From contig NC_091049.1 in NCBI RefSeq assembly GCF_963966145.1, positions 23,684,001-23,748,000 on the forward strand: a stretch of DNA of 64,000 nt, in the 5' to 3' direction. The notes below the pieces were generated by a model. The model was not told the DNA's origin and searched no databases. It saw only the letters and a program-made list of their open reading frames with translations. The position numbers and the translations under genes were made by a program. Origin of the DNA: Tenebrio molitor (taxonomy: Eukaryota; Arthropoda; Insecta; Coleoptera; Tenebrionidae). The stretch's first letter is position 1; each line of letters begins with the position of its first letter. This document shows positions 34,970-45,205 of this stretch, one piece after another.

Positions 34970-36626
34970 CTCATTCTCATTTTTAATGATAATACAGACA
35001 TCTTAAGTCAAAATTTAATTATTCAAAATACAGTATTAAAACCTGTTGAAAATATAATTATCGACATGGAAAATGAAACGATTCACTATCAATATAGTGA
35101 AAATGAACTAGTAGACAGAACTTATGAGACAGAAGAAAACGTTGAAACTGAGAAGCAAAACAATACAATAAATCCGAAGAACGAAAAAAATAAGGGCAAT
35201 AAGAGAGTTATTAATAAAATGAAAAGAAGGTTAGGAAAATCTTATATAGGCTATTCAAAACCACGAAACCAAAGAAATACTTTTCACAATGCGCAGAGGG
35301 ACGAACGCAAAATGGGAGACAGATGTAAATGTAAAGCAGCTTACTATAAGTGCAATGAATTTTCAGATATCCGCACAGAAACCTTTACGAATTTGTAGCA
35401 GTTAACAACTTGGGACCAAAGAACAACTTTCGTAGCTAATACAGTAGTAGTTTCAGAACCCAAGAAACGACGTGATCCAGAAACAGAAAACAAGCGACGA
35501 TTAAATACACTAAAACTGAAGCATAACCTGTGGAACCAGAATCGATTGTTGTGAAGAAAGCAGTTTAAAAAATATGTCATTAACTAGTTTCATGAAAGCA
35601 ATGGATGAAAAAAAGATAGGTGTTTTTACACCCCGTAAAGACAGATGCGACTTGTGCGAAAAATATAAACATCAAAATTTAGATCAAGAAGAATGGGAGA
35701 AACACAACCAAAAGAAGATAAGAGCAAGAATCGAAAAGGACAGTGATAAACAAAAGGCTGAATCTGGCACATGTCATGTTATCACAGTTGATCTCCAGGC
35801 TGTAAAGTTGTCTCCACAAACTAAAGCTAGTGCACTTTATTACAGAACCAAATTATGTTGCCACAACTCTACAATTTATGATTTAGAATCCCATGATGTG
35901 AGATGTTATTGGTTCGATGAGACGAATGCCGATTTACAGGCCTCTACTTTTGCATCGTGCTTAGTAGATTTTCTACAAGAAAAATATTTAAGCATTGACA
36001 AAAAGCCAACAATAATATATTCACACGGGTGCGCAGCACAGAACAGGAATGCAACTATGGCAAATGCCTTACTTTATCTTGCCGAAAAATATGAAGTGTG
36101 CATTACGCAAAAAATTTTGGAAAAGGGCCACACTCAAATGGAGTGTGACTCCGTTCATGCTATCATTGAAAGGAAACTAAAAAATCAAGACATTTATCTG
36201 CCATCAGATTATGCAAGATTGTGCGAAAAATCTAGGCGAAAACAAAAACTCCAAAATGAAAAATTAATAAATCCTTACGAAGTTAAATGTCCAGATTACA
36301 CGTTTTTCATCAATTATGGTGATAAAAACAATCTCAAATATGAGTCTATCCGTCTAGGGACAACTGTAAAGGATCCCGTCGTAACTGACCTGCGGGAAAT
36401 TCAATATCTTCCATCTGGAGAAATTTATTTCAAAATTGATTTTGATGATGAATATAAACTGTTACCACGGCGTGCGAAAAATATTAATTTGCGATAATGC
36501 CAATTTGGAAATTTATTCTCGACGGCCCGCAAAATAACAAAAAAGAAATTTGAGGACCTGCAACAAATGAAGCTAGTCATTCCTAAAGATTGTTGGCCGT
36601 TTTATGATGCCTTGATGACATTATAA
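34970..36626 (+). pseudogene. DDE-like transposase family, decayed
   Basis: The N-terminal part (acidic, then basic) includes ERKMGDRCKCKAAYYKCNEF. A TAG at 35396 and a TGA near 35553 follow, then a frameshift into 35574-36497, with a zinc-binding CDLCEKYK, ITVDLQAVKL, TIIYSHGCAAQNRN, and KGHTQMECDSVHAIIERKL. A further frameshift near 36525 leads to the last 30 residues (KKKFEDLQQMKLVIPK), ending TAA at about 36626. I recognise this as a family common in arthropod genomes with acidic residues at TVDLQ, SDGC and TQMExDSxH; the middle one reads His here, so the copy is inactive. Family role as a transposase is supported here by the enclosing TIRs. Confidence 0.7.
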
Positions 36627-37239
36627 TAATTGAAATAATTGTTATTTAACAATGTTAATTTTTTAATAATGACTTGTATATTATAGTTTCTGTTTCCATA
36701 CTAAGAAAAAATAAAATTTCGTTTCTGTTTTGACTATATGTATTTAGTATTTTTCATTTAACGATAATATGTATTTTTAAATTTTTTGTTGACATATTAT
36801 GATTATTATGCCACTTGCTAAAGAGTCAGCGTTAAAAAAAATAAACAAAATTGATACAATTTTTTTTTGTTATTTAAATATTTCAACCTTTTGCAAGGCA
36901 GTACCTCGCAAGTTCTTTAATTTTGTCTAAACAAATATGATAGGAAAAATTATTATAGAAACATGATTTGTCTCTATTATATAATTATACTCATATAACA
37001 TAATCTTCAAAATCTATTAAAAATTGACTGTCAGCATTTTTTCGATTCCTGCACAATTTACTTTTAAGCACTTACAAGGTACTGCGTTGGAGCCGTCGAA
37101 TGGCGATAAGAAACCACATCGACGCAAAATGCACTGTCTGTCGATGATGGCGTTTTCAGTCGTGCGTCGCGCACTGTGAGTTGTGCGCCGCGTACTTCTC
37201 TAAGAAACCGTAGCTTTAGATGTATGGGAACCTATTGAC

Positions 37240-37560
37240 TACTTAAGAGAATTTTTTGCACTTAGTTTGCCGTGATCCTTCACACTTGCGTGCGAAAAAA
37301 TTATAATTCTTTAGAGAGGCATATAAACAACATAAAACTCTAGAGTTAAAAGTTGTAATGAACAAATGTAATCAGAGTTATAACTTTGCTATCAAAAAAG
37401 CAAAGATTAAAGCAAATGACGAGTTTATAAGATCAACTAATAACATTACTAAGTCAATGCGGCACGTGATAAATCAGTGCAGGCCTAAATCAACTCAAAC
37501 AGTACCCCAAGCGAGTCCGGATGATTTAAATATCTTTTTTTTATTTTGCACATATAAAAC
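37240..37560 (+). pseudogene. Non-LTR retrotransposon fragment, linker before reverse transcriptase
   Basis: Frame reads YNFAIKKAKIKANDEFIRST, and then NITKSMRHVINQCRPKS and PDDLNIFF, typical of the region between endonuclease and reverse transcriptase in jockey-type elements. It ends in frame at about 37560 without a reverse transcriptase; the following sequence to 37765 is open but unrelated-looking. Confidence 0.65.
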
Positions 37561-37789
37561 AGTCAGTATAACACTCAAACGGGTTTCGAAAAGGAAGTCT
37601 TTTCGATACGCGTTTCAGGAACATTTACTTCAATTTTTAATGTTGGCAGTGACTGATAGTGAGTTGTGCTACGTGATCGGTGCACTTCATGACACTTTAA
37701 ATTCAAAACTTACAATTGTTCCTCTATTTACCAGCGTTACCAACCCTTATATTTGCCAAATATAATTTTCCTAGCATTATGTTTTGAAC

Positions 37790-37830
37790 TTCTACTAGTT
37801 AATAATTTTTTATTATTAACCAGTGGTTAA
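37790..37830. repeat. Small palindrome (GTTAATAAT ... ATTATTAAC)
   Basis: AGTTAATAATTTTTTATTATTAACCAGTGGTTAATAATG: an inverted AT-rich pair next to the 1.7-kb element copy 2. Confidence 0.5.
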
Positions 37831-37949
37831 TAATGAACAGCCGTCACCTAGCAACGAAAGATTTTCTTTGATTTCATTGGTTAACGTAGACAGAAGATTT
37901 TCAATTTTCATAGCAACCGTTGAAAAATGAGAACTCGGCTCGTCGCATC

Positions 37950-39672
37950 GGACAATAGTTATTTACATTAGAGTACGGGATGTGAATTTTCCGGCACGAC
38001 AACTGGTTTCGGGCACGATGGCGCAGCCGAGTGCCTGATTAGTTGGAGGGCCGGAAAATACGTCCCGTACGACATTTGTATTAGACTTTTCGGCTGACCA
38101 AAATATTAAATCTTTGAAAAATCAAGACTAATTTTATTGTAGAATCTGACATCGTCAATAAAGAATCGAATGCTGTGGAATCAATTCCTTGACGACCGTG
38201 ACCGCTCATTTGTTTTTTTCCTAACAAATTATTTGCCGGCTAAATTTTCACGGTCGTGCTTCAAAATTTGATTTTGGTGTATTAATCTAGTGAAAAAAAT
38301 GTCTAGTATATAATATAGAGTGAGTTAAATGTGACACCAGATGCAGTACAACTAGTGGCAGGACTAAATTCTGAATTATTACCACAAAAATCGAAACAAC
38401 GTTACATAGGACAATTTTTTCTCACAAAAGTATGTAATAACTATTCTTTAGTTCACAAATTTTTAATAAACCATATTTTATTACAGACAGTTTTATTAAT
38501 AGGTGTTTGTGGTGCCTGTCTCCGAAAGGAGTTATATACTCTGAAAATGGAAAATGTCAAGAGAAGATATTATATTGATAACTGACACAAAAACCAATAT
38601 TTGTAGATCGTTTGCCATTACCAATCCAAACTAGGTTGAAACTGTGAAGAAATATATGGAAGTCAGGTTAAATTGGTATTAAAACAATTTCAAATAAAAT
38701 TGACAAATATTTGAACCTTGATTGCCCTATTAACACAAGATTGAAGTTCCTAAAATGATTCGTGATGACTGATGGCCTTCCTTCAACATCAAAAACAAAA
38801 TGTACTGTGTTGCAGCTACAGCTCAAACAATGGTGAGTTGTGTCACAAACTTCGATACAGTGCTTTAATCTACTTGAATTTTTAGCAGTTGCTTCCAATG
38901 TAACCATTGAGAATTCCATCATCACTTCATCAGTACCGTAAGAGAAGCACCAGTACAACATATTGACATTCAACCCAGAAGTAATAAAGCTGACAGTTAC
39001 CAAATTGTTTCTGCATTGTTCTCTAAAGTGGAGAATTGTAACAATACTGTTTACAACTGTAATTTTACAAAATAAATTATGTTAATAATGTTGTAAATTA
39101 TTAAAATGTCTTGTACTTAACCACTACTTCCTGGTGAAAACGAATCATCTTTCTTCAGGTGAATACAAGATTTTGGGGTTAAATGTTTTGTAAATTTTTA
39201 GTTTCCAGTTGCACTTTAGCACTAACAGCTGGTACTGGATAAAGTAGGTACACAAAACCATATATCAACTTCTGTGGTTTAGTTTTATTGTGCAATTTTG
39301 CAGATATTTATTAAATAGCTGACAATTGTCAAACTTTTTGACATATACAGCTGCCAACCCAATAGGTTGTATTTTCCCTGTTACGATTATTTTCTTTTTC
39401 GATCGATATAAATTAAACAAATACATTTATCGGAAAAATTATACAGGGAAATGTGTTTTTTTACACTAAATTAAAGTAACGTATGGACACTTTAATTTTA
39501 AAGTAACTGTGAAAAGAATAAATCAACGGTGTCCGCACATTTTTCCCGTACTCCACTAGATTTTTCCCACATTCCACTAGAAATTTTTGACATTGTACGG
39601 GAAATCGCACCTCCCTTGACCTAAAGTGTAAGGTAACGCTATATTTCCCAGATTGGGAGGCCGAAAAATAAT
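37950..39672 (+). mobile_element. 1.7-kb element carrying tyrosine-recombinase exons, copy 2
   Basis: Homologous, inverted, to 1395-3121 across its length, from AATAGTTATTTACATTAGAG to AGGCCGAAAAAT. It includes the GC-rich hairpin (37970-38078) and the two coding exons at 38319-38582. It lies between two unrelated non-LTR fragments. Confidence 0.6.
38319..38585 (+). pseudogene. Tyrosine-recombinase-like fragment, two exons (copy 2)
   Basis: Exon one 38319-38429 (after ATAG) ends at GTATGT; exon two starts at 38487 after TTACAG. Both junctions are phase 0. The spliced reading joins GQFFLTK to TVLLIGVCGACLRKEL. It differs from copy 1 in only a few codons over 84 residues. The catalytic C-terminal half is absent from this copy as well. 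Confidence 0.5.
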
Positions 39673-39739
39673 TTAATTAATAATTATTATTAGAAAGGGT
39701 TCTAACGTATCTAGTAGTGAAAAAAATAATATACATATA

Positions 39740-41052
39740 TATACAGTATTTTGCCCGCATTATCGAAACTTTTTGAAAAGCTTTTGGCTGTGCAAATAGT
39801 AAATTTTCTGGATCAAAATAATATACTACCTGACATTCAGTCTGGTTTTAGAGGTAACTATAGCACTCGGACAGCTCTCTTACGCGTAACTGATGATTTA
39901 GCTCATGCGATGGATAAGTCAAAGCCCTCAATTTTAATTTTGCTCGATCAAAGTAAAGCATTTGATCTTGTTCATTTTGATCTCTTACTGATCAAGCTAA
40001 AACATATTGGTTTCAAGGAAGGTGCTTTGAGATTTATGAAAAGTTATTTAAATGGAAGACGTCAAAAAATATTTTTAGATGATACGATGCAGTCGTTGTT
40101 AAAAGCAACCACATCGGGTGTCCCTCAAGGCAGTGTCCTCGGACCCATTTTGTTCTCGATATACACTTATGATCTGCCAAAATACTTACAGTATTGCAAA
40201 TTACACATGTATGCAGATGATATTCAATTGCAATATTCATTTCATATTGACCATGCATATAACGCTATAAATAATCTAAACTCTGATTTGGCTAACATTG
40301 CTGCTTATACAACGGACCATGGCTTGCGACTTAATTCGGGGAAGACTTTGGCTTTAACAGTAGGATCAGAGAGGCAACGCATAACCATTGAATCTAATTT
40401 TACCATTAAACTTAATAATGAAAATGTCAAGTGGGTTCAAAGTGTAAAAAGTTTAGGATTGGTTATTAATGGATCATTATCGTTTGAAGAACATATTAAC
40501 AATATATATAGGAAGTCTATGCAAAAATTGAGAAGTGTATATGGTCTTAAATTTCAGCTTGATCAACAAACGGAGCTCCAGTTAGTCAAAACTATTATTT
40601 ATCCACATTCCGATTATTGTTCTTTGGTGTACTATTATTTTTTAACAAATGAAAACTGCCTTAAGTTGCAAAAAATACAGAATGCTTGCATACGGTTTGT
40701 GCGCTGTGTACCGCGTAGACATCATATCACACCACATCTTGTGCGACTCAATGAGTTGAATTTCATATTGCGAACTTTATTCCAAGCAGCAGTCTTTTTG
40801 CATAAGCTCTTGTTAACCAAAGTTCCGAGTTATTTACATCAGCTGCTGGTTAGAAGGTCTGAGGAACATTGTAGGAATATTAGATTCGATACATTTACGA
40901 TACCACAACATTCTTCCAAAAAATTTGAAGGTAGTTTTTCTTATATGGCTCCTACAATATTAAATAAATTTCTTGAATATTTAAATCTGCCAGAGGGGCA
41001 ATTTAGAATTAAAATAGAAAAACTATGTGTTGGTTACCTGATTGAGTCATAA
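39740..41052 (+). pseudogene. Non-LTR reverse transcriptase, 5'-truncated, open
   Basis: Begins inside the conserved ISILPALSKLFEKLL block at about 39745 with no start codon, and stays open for over 430 codons. It carries IQSGFRGNYSTRTALL, VPQGSVLGPILFSIY, and HMYADDIQLQYSF (catalytic YADD), then the thumb and a C-terminal domain with AVFLHKLLLTKVPSYL. Endonuclease and ORF1 are lacking. The absence of stops indicates a recent insertion. Jockey/CR1-type by motif. Confidence 0.85.
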
Positions 41053-41331
41053 AACGATTTTTGTGACCAGTTTTATAGATTTGCTTTATGTATTGTTATT
41101 AGTTCTAATGTGTGCGGTTTCTCGATACGAATGTTAAGTTCTTGCTTTGTAATTAGATTTAAGTTTGATTTTTCTTTTTTTTTTCCTTTTTTTGTCATAC
41201 TTTGTTATTTTCTTTTATTTTGTTTAATTGTGAAACGGTGTTAGACAGGTATTTACCTAACCGTTACCATTTGTATACCTGTAAAACAGTGTACAATAAA
41301 CAGTTTACTTACTTACTTACTTACTTACTAT
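41053..41331 (+). repeat. 3' UTR and (TTAC)n tail of the non-LTR copy
   Basis: About 250 bp of AT-rich trailer, ending in ACAATAAACAGTTTACTTACTTACTTACTTACTTAC. A tetranucleotide tail is usual for this class of element. Confidence 0.7.
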
Positions 41332-41399
41332 ACGCCACGGTAGAGAAGACAATTTTAAGCCTCGCTTCTTTATTCTGAATAAACTACCTCGGCTTAAAA

Positions 41400-41890
41400 A
41401 AATGTGTTCTCTACCTTGGTGTATAATTACTATTTCAGTAGTATTGCCCAAAAAAATATTAGATTCATTAACTTCCAATCTGTTTGATCCTATTAGTTTT
41501 TTGACCTCCAGTCAGGGCAAAACTCAAACTCACTTCTCTTTTCATGAAGTCACTTACAACGAAGTACGAAAATGTTTTGATGGACTCCGGGCTTCTAGGA
41601 GTAGGGACATTTATGCCCTAAAGCCCTAAATATTGATGTAATACGTTCGATAAAAAAACATCTTAATTGTACCATTTACAAAGTTAACTAATCTATGCTT
41701 AAACTCAAGTGTTTATCCGAACTGCCTACAAATAGCTTTAATACAACCTGTTCATAAAAAAGGTAATGTAAGTGATAACAACAACTTCCTCCCAATTTCT
41801 CTTCTTCCGATTCTTCCACCTCACATGCTATTTTAACACTTATTGATAAAATGACTCAAAGCTTTGAGGAAAAGCGCTAAGTAGTTATCA
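41400..41890 (+). pseudogene. Second non-LTR fragment upstream of the viral module
   Basis: Frames read SFHEVTYNEVRKCFDGLRAS up to 41629 and then, in another frame, ALIQPVHKKGNVSDNNNF and LPISLLPIL, the entry to a reverse transcriptase domain. Broken by stops and frameshifts. Confidence 0.6.
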
Positions 41891-42074
41891 TGGGGGGGTT
41901 CTGGGACAGTTCGATGGCGTGTCCATCCGCATCTAATGGTAAGGTGACCTCAAGGTCGCGAAGAAGTCGATCGTCAATGACCAGAAGCTGAAGAAGTTCT
42001 TGCAGCCGAAGAAGTGGTCAACAATGACCAGAAGCTACGTCACAGTGGCCGTTACCACACCCAAAAAAGGGCGT

Positions 42075-42185
42075 GGTCCCAGGTGTAATTAAAGGTGTTT
42101 TTGAGGTGTTTCCAAAACAGGTGAAAAAAATTATTTTTACCTGTATTACCTGTACAGGTAATTACACCTGGTCCTGTGACGTATT
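42075..42185. repeat. Hairpin upstream of the viral genes
   Basis: CCAGGTGTAATTA at the left pairs with TAATTACACCTGG at the right. Inside it, CAGGTGAAAAAAATTATTTTTACCTG is a second palindrome. It could be a viral terminal or origin structure, or a MITE. Confidence 0.6.
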
Positions 42186-42242
42186 ATTTGAAGGTCGGGT
42201 GCGGTTAGTGGGCGTGTACTAATGAAAAAAAGTTTTTGTTGA

Positions 42243-42316
42243 ACTTGGTCGGGATTCGAACCACGTAGATGCGATTGCGAATACGGATGCATGATCCATT
42301 GAGCTACAAAGTGTTT
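42243..42316 (-). tRNA. tRNA-like pseudogene or SINE head
   Basis: On the minus strand TAGCTCAATGG (A box) and GGTTCGAATCC (B box) are both near-consensus, and a run of seven T follows about 20 nt downstream, a Pol III stop. The T stem has mismatches and the A-B distance is a little long, so a functional tRNA is doubtful. Confidence 0.45.
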
Positions 42317-42519
42317 GCAACTTGCGTATGTGATTATTGGGTATATAAGTTCGAGTTTAGCCTGGATGAGCTTAGCCTCGATTATACCTCATTTTAATAA
42401 AAACAAAAAACAAGCGTTGTTTTATTATAAAAATAAAATAAAAGATTTAGTTTTACTATGTATAGTTCAGTTATGTTAAAATCGTTATTACACAACCTAC
42501 TAAAACAAAAAAACAAAAA

Positions 42520-43014
42520 ATGAGTGATCGTCGTCACATCAGCGGTAGTGGAATATTGGAAAAAACTTTGTATAAAATTCCGTATGAATTTCATATACCT
42601 GGTTATCAATTTTGTGGACCGAATACGAAACTTGAGGAACGTTTAAGACGAGGTGATGTAGGTATTAATGGTCTTGATATGGCATGTAAAGATCATGACA
42701 TTGCTTATTCACAAAATAAAGATTTAAAATTACGTCATGATGCTGATAGGATATTAGCGGAAAAAGCCTTGCAACGTTTCCATTCGAAGAATGCATCTTG
42801 GGGTGAAAAAGCTGCAGCATTAGGTGTAGTTGGAGCGATGAAAGCAAAAATAAAATTTGGTATGGGAATATCAACACGAAAAGTTGGTTGTGTAAAAGTT
42901 TTAAATCAGTGTGAAAAAAGTCTGGAGAAAACTAAAACAACAATTGAAGATTGTTTAAAGAAAATATCAGAATTTAAAACGAATGATGCAAGTGAAAATA
43001 AATATCGACGATAA
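42520..43014 (+). CDS. Phospholipase A2-like virion protein (endogenous virus), first part
   Basis: Starts at ATG 42520. The 164 residues hold the viral PLA2 pattern: a calcium loop (YQFCGPNTKLEERLRRGD; the usual third glycine is Asn) and NGLDMACKDHDIAYS, with the catalytic HD and following Tyr. This domain is known from parvovirus/densovirus VP1 unique regions and from adintovirus-like elements, where it helps virions leave the endosome. A hydrophobic-helical stretch (AAALGVVGAMKAKIKFGMG) follows, then a charged region. It ends at a TAA (43012-43014), but the same frame continues open to 43332. The gene heads a five-gene plus-strand series. Confidence 0.8.
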   Translation: MSDRRHISGSGILEKTLYKIPYEFHIPGYQFCGPNTKLEERLRRGDVGINGLDMACKDHDIAYSQNKDLKLRHDADRILAEKALQRFHSKNASWGEKAAALGVVGAMKAKIKFGMGISTRKVGCVKVLNQCEKSLEKTKTTIEDCLKKISEFKTNDASENKYRR

Positions 43015-43332
43015 CAACAAAACAAGCCTCCTGTGAATCGAAAGCGAAAAGAAAAAGAAGGTATTGCTGCTGCTGTTGAAAATATGATGATTAATAATAA
43101 TTCAGATGATCAGATTGTAACAAATCCAATATCAAAATCTTCATTTAAACGAAAATTAGAGTTTGATCCGTTTGAAGACAATAAAAAACCAAAGTTAGAT
43201 AACCGAATTAAACTTAAACCGTTTAAAAGAAAACAACAAAATAAACGTAAACTTGATATTGAAACTGATGATGATGATGATGATGATGTTGCTGATGGTG
43301 GTATTATTACTAAGACGTTGAAAATTACTTAA
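43015..43332 (+). pseudogene. In-frame basic/acidic extension of the PLA2-like gene after a TAA
   Basis: The codons after the TAA at 43012 stay in the same frame for over 100 residues: a Lys/Arg-rich start (NRKRKEKEG), KRKLEFDPFEDNKKPKLDNR, then a run of seven or eight Asp and a stop at 43330. Nuclear-localisation-like basic clusters are visible. No ATG lies near its start, so it is best taken as the second part of the upstream gene, separated by a point mutation to stop, or reached by readthrough. Alternatively it is translated from the internal ATG at about 43085. Confidence 0.6.
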
Positions 43333-43406
43333 ATATTCAATACATGTAGAAATTGAACGTAGTCCATTATTTGCTTGCATACAATAAACACACACACAAC
43401 ATAGTT

Positions 43407-44270
43407 ATGGTTAGAATCAAAAGAAAAAGTAAAAAGAAGGTTAGCAAAACGAAGAAGAAGAAGAACTCAAAAAATAAATGTGGGGGAATAAGTTTTCCAA
43501 CAGTTTTAAAGAAAATCAAAAATAAACTTATTCGAAGCAAATCAAAAACAGCCAATGATGCTATTTTTGCTGCATTAAAGGCAGCACATCAAGAGAAAAA
43601 AAAGAAGAATGGTATTAAGCCATCACGTATAATAAAAATTCCAAAATCTGGTGGTATTTTACCATTAATTCCAATATTTGCTGGATTGAGTGCACTTGGT
43701 GCACTTAGTGGAGGTGTTGGTGGAATTGCTAAAGCAATAAATTCAGCCAAAGAAGCACGTAAACAATTAGAAGAATCCCAACGTCACAATAAAACCATGG
43801 AAGCTATTGCAATGGGAAAAGGTTTATTTTTGAAACCGTACAAAAAAGGATTGGGTCTTTTGTTTAGATTAAAGGATTTTCAACAACATTCAAAGACAAT
43901 AATGAATTTACCAAACAAACCACTATCAAATGTTGATATAGAATCATTTGTAAAATGGAATAAAATTCCATATTTTCGAGGTGTATTTTCTCGTGACATT
44001 CTACCTAAAAAAATACACAAGAATGAAAGTGGTGTGATTAATTTGGATAAAAACAGCGGACGAGGAACTCATTGGGTTGCTTATAAAAAAATTGGAAATG
44101 TTGTGAAATATTTTGATAGTTTTGGAAATTTGCAACCACCCCAGGAAGCAGTACAATATTTTACTTCGAATGGTCCATGTAGAATATTTTATAATCATGA
44201 ACGTTTTCAAAAATTTAATACATTTAATTGTGGCCATCTTTGTTTAACCTTCTTACAAAAAAATAAATAA
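43407..44270 (+). CDS. Adenovirus-type cysteine protease with basic N-terminal region
   Basis: ATG 43407 was chosen because upstream codons of the open frame lack a normal start. The first about 60 residues are very Lys-rich; residues about 85-115 are a hydrophobic Gly-rich segment (GGILPLIPIFAGLSALGALS), like the membrane-active peptides of minor core proteins of adenoviruses and Polintons. The C-terminal half is an adenain-like (C5) protease: GTHWVAY (His), YFDSFGNLQPP (Asp), and FNCGHLCLTFL (Cys in the CGHxC context). It would mature capsid precursors. Length (287 aa) exceeds adenain (about 200) because of the N-terminal part, so a fusion of two virion proteins is possible. Spacer to the previous open stretch is 74 bp and to the next gene 54 bp. 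Confidence 0.85.
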   Translation: MVRIKRKSKKKVSKTKKKKNSKNKCGGISFPTVLKKIKNKLIRSKSKTANDAIFAALKAAHQEKKKKNGIKPSRIIKIPKSGGILPLIPIFAGLSALGALSGGVGGIAKAINSAKEARKQLEESQRHNKTMEAIAMGKGLFLKPYKKGLGLLFRLKDFQQHSKTIMNLPNKPLSNVDIESFVKWNKIPYFRGVFSRDILPKKIHKNESGVINLDKNSGRGTHWVAYKKIGNVVKYFDSFGNLQPPQEAVQYFTSNGPCRIFYNHERFQKFNTFNCGHLCLTFLQKNK

Positions 44271-44324
44271 ATTGTTCACCAATTCGAAAAACAACAGTTC
44301 TTTTTTAATCCTATAGCCTACAAC

Positions 44325-45035
44325 ATGTCTTATTACTTTTTCTTTAGTGATCAAGAAACATCAGAATTATCTGAAGATTTTAATCCTCCTATTATCTTAG
44401 AAAACGATGGTTTTTACGAAATTGGTTTGACTAATTTTAGTGTTAACAATGCAATACCGAATGTTGATGAGAAAAATAATAAATTCCATTATGGTGATAA
44501 GGACGATGTGATCGAAATACCTGTTGGTAGTTATGAAATAGCCGATATAAACAAGTATTTAAAGACTATTCTTACAAATAAAACATCTAAAGAAGAGAAG
44601 GAGAAAATATTTTTACATTTGCAAGCAAATTTTAATACTTTAAAATGTGAAATTAAATGTAATAAAACTATAGATTTCTCAAAACCCAATTCTATAGGGC
44701 AACTATTGGGTTTTGAACCCCGAAAATTGACAAGTAACAAATTACATACGTCAGATTTTCCTGTTGATATTATGCGCGTAAATATGATTAGAATTGAATG
44801 TAATATTGCAACTAATTCATATAAAAATGGTGAGCCCGTTCACATCATTCATTCTTTCTATCCAACCGATCCACCTGGTTATAAGATAGTTGAAAATCCT
44901 CGAAATGTTATATATTTACCAATAAATACACGCATAATACATAACATTTCTCTTAAAATAATCGATCAGAACGGTTTTCCAGTTAATTTTCGAAAAGAAG
45001 TTGTCACGGTAACATTGCATTTGAGAAAAGTGTAA
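44325..45035 (+). CDS. Minor capsid (penton-like) protein of Polinton/adintovirus type
   Basis: 236 residues, all beta-rich. Features I associate with the Polinton minor capsid family: IEIPVGSYEIADINKYL near residue 65, NSIGQLLGFEPRKL near 125, DIMRVNMIRIECNIATNSY, and then SFYPTDPPGYKIVENP and VIYLPINTRI near the end. The single-jelly-roll penton is expected to occupy capsid vertices. The frame is intact with an ATG in AT-rich context. It lies between the protease and the major capsid gene, the usual neighbourhood of this gene. Confidence 0.75.
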   Translation: MSYYFFFSDQETSELSEDFNPPIILENDGFYEIGLTNFSVNNAIPNVDEKNNKFHYGDKDDVIEIPVGSYEIADINKYLKTILTNKTSKEEKEKIFLHLQANFNTLKCEIKCNKTIDFSKPNSIGQLLGFEPRKLTSNKLHTSDFPVDIMRVNMIRIECNIATNSYKNGEPVHIIHSFYPTDPPGYKIVENPRNVIYLPINTRIIHNISLKIIDQNGFPVNFRKEVVTVTLHLRKV

Positions 45036-45205
45036 AGTGTAGTGATGGTTATTAGATTCAACACACCTTATCAGTATTTTTCACAAGATATAAGAACGTT
45101 TCCTGCCAGAAAAAAGAATATTAACGAAAGAAAATTGATCAAGTTAACATCACAGAATATTTTATTTTTGAAATCGATCGGTTTACAACCTAAATAAGAG
45201 AAATA

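Larger units (their letters stand above)
32597..37219 (+). mobile_element. TIR transposon with decayed DDE-like transposase, interrupted by a solo LTR
   Basis: CTAAAGCTACGGTTTCTTAG at the left pairs with CTAAGAAACCGTAGCTTTAG at the right; the pair extends about 44 bp through AGAAGTACG and CGCGCACAACTCAC. The left subterminal part has two units of about 165 bp (32690-32968), the first ending in an inverted copy of the TIR at about 32805-32852. Inside lie the 1.9-kb solo LTR (33031-34960) and a transposase pseudogene (34970-36626). Without the LTR it would be about 2.7 kb. Target duplication was not clear, so the superfamily is unassigned. Confidence 0.75.
41891..42519. other. Upstream region of the viral module: hairpin and tRNA-like sequence
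   Basis: No ORF. Two copies of AATGACCAGAAGCT at about 41977 and 42022. A hairpin at 42075-42180 and a tRNA-like element at 42243-42316 are listed separately. From 42400 the sequence becomes AT-rich up to the ATG at 42520, as at viral gene starts. The upstream limit of the virus-derived insert lies somewhere here. Confidence 0.45.

Noticed and set aside
1395..39672. One large inverted duplication joining 1-7 kb and 32-40 kb
   Set aside because: The order of the shared pieces differs between the two sides and the LTRs have different target duplications, so they are independent copies.
42520..43014. Assignment of the PLA2-like gene to a densovirus integration
   Set aside because: No parvoviral NS1 or VP core is nearby, and the downstream capsid and protease genes are of Polinton/adintovirus type.
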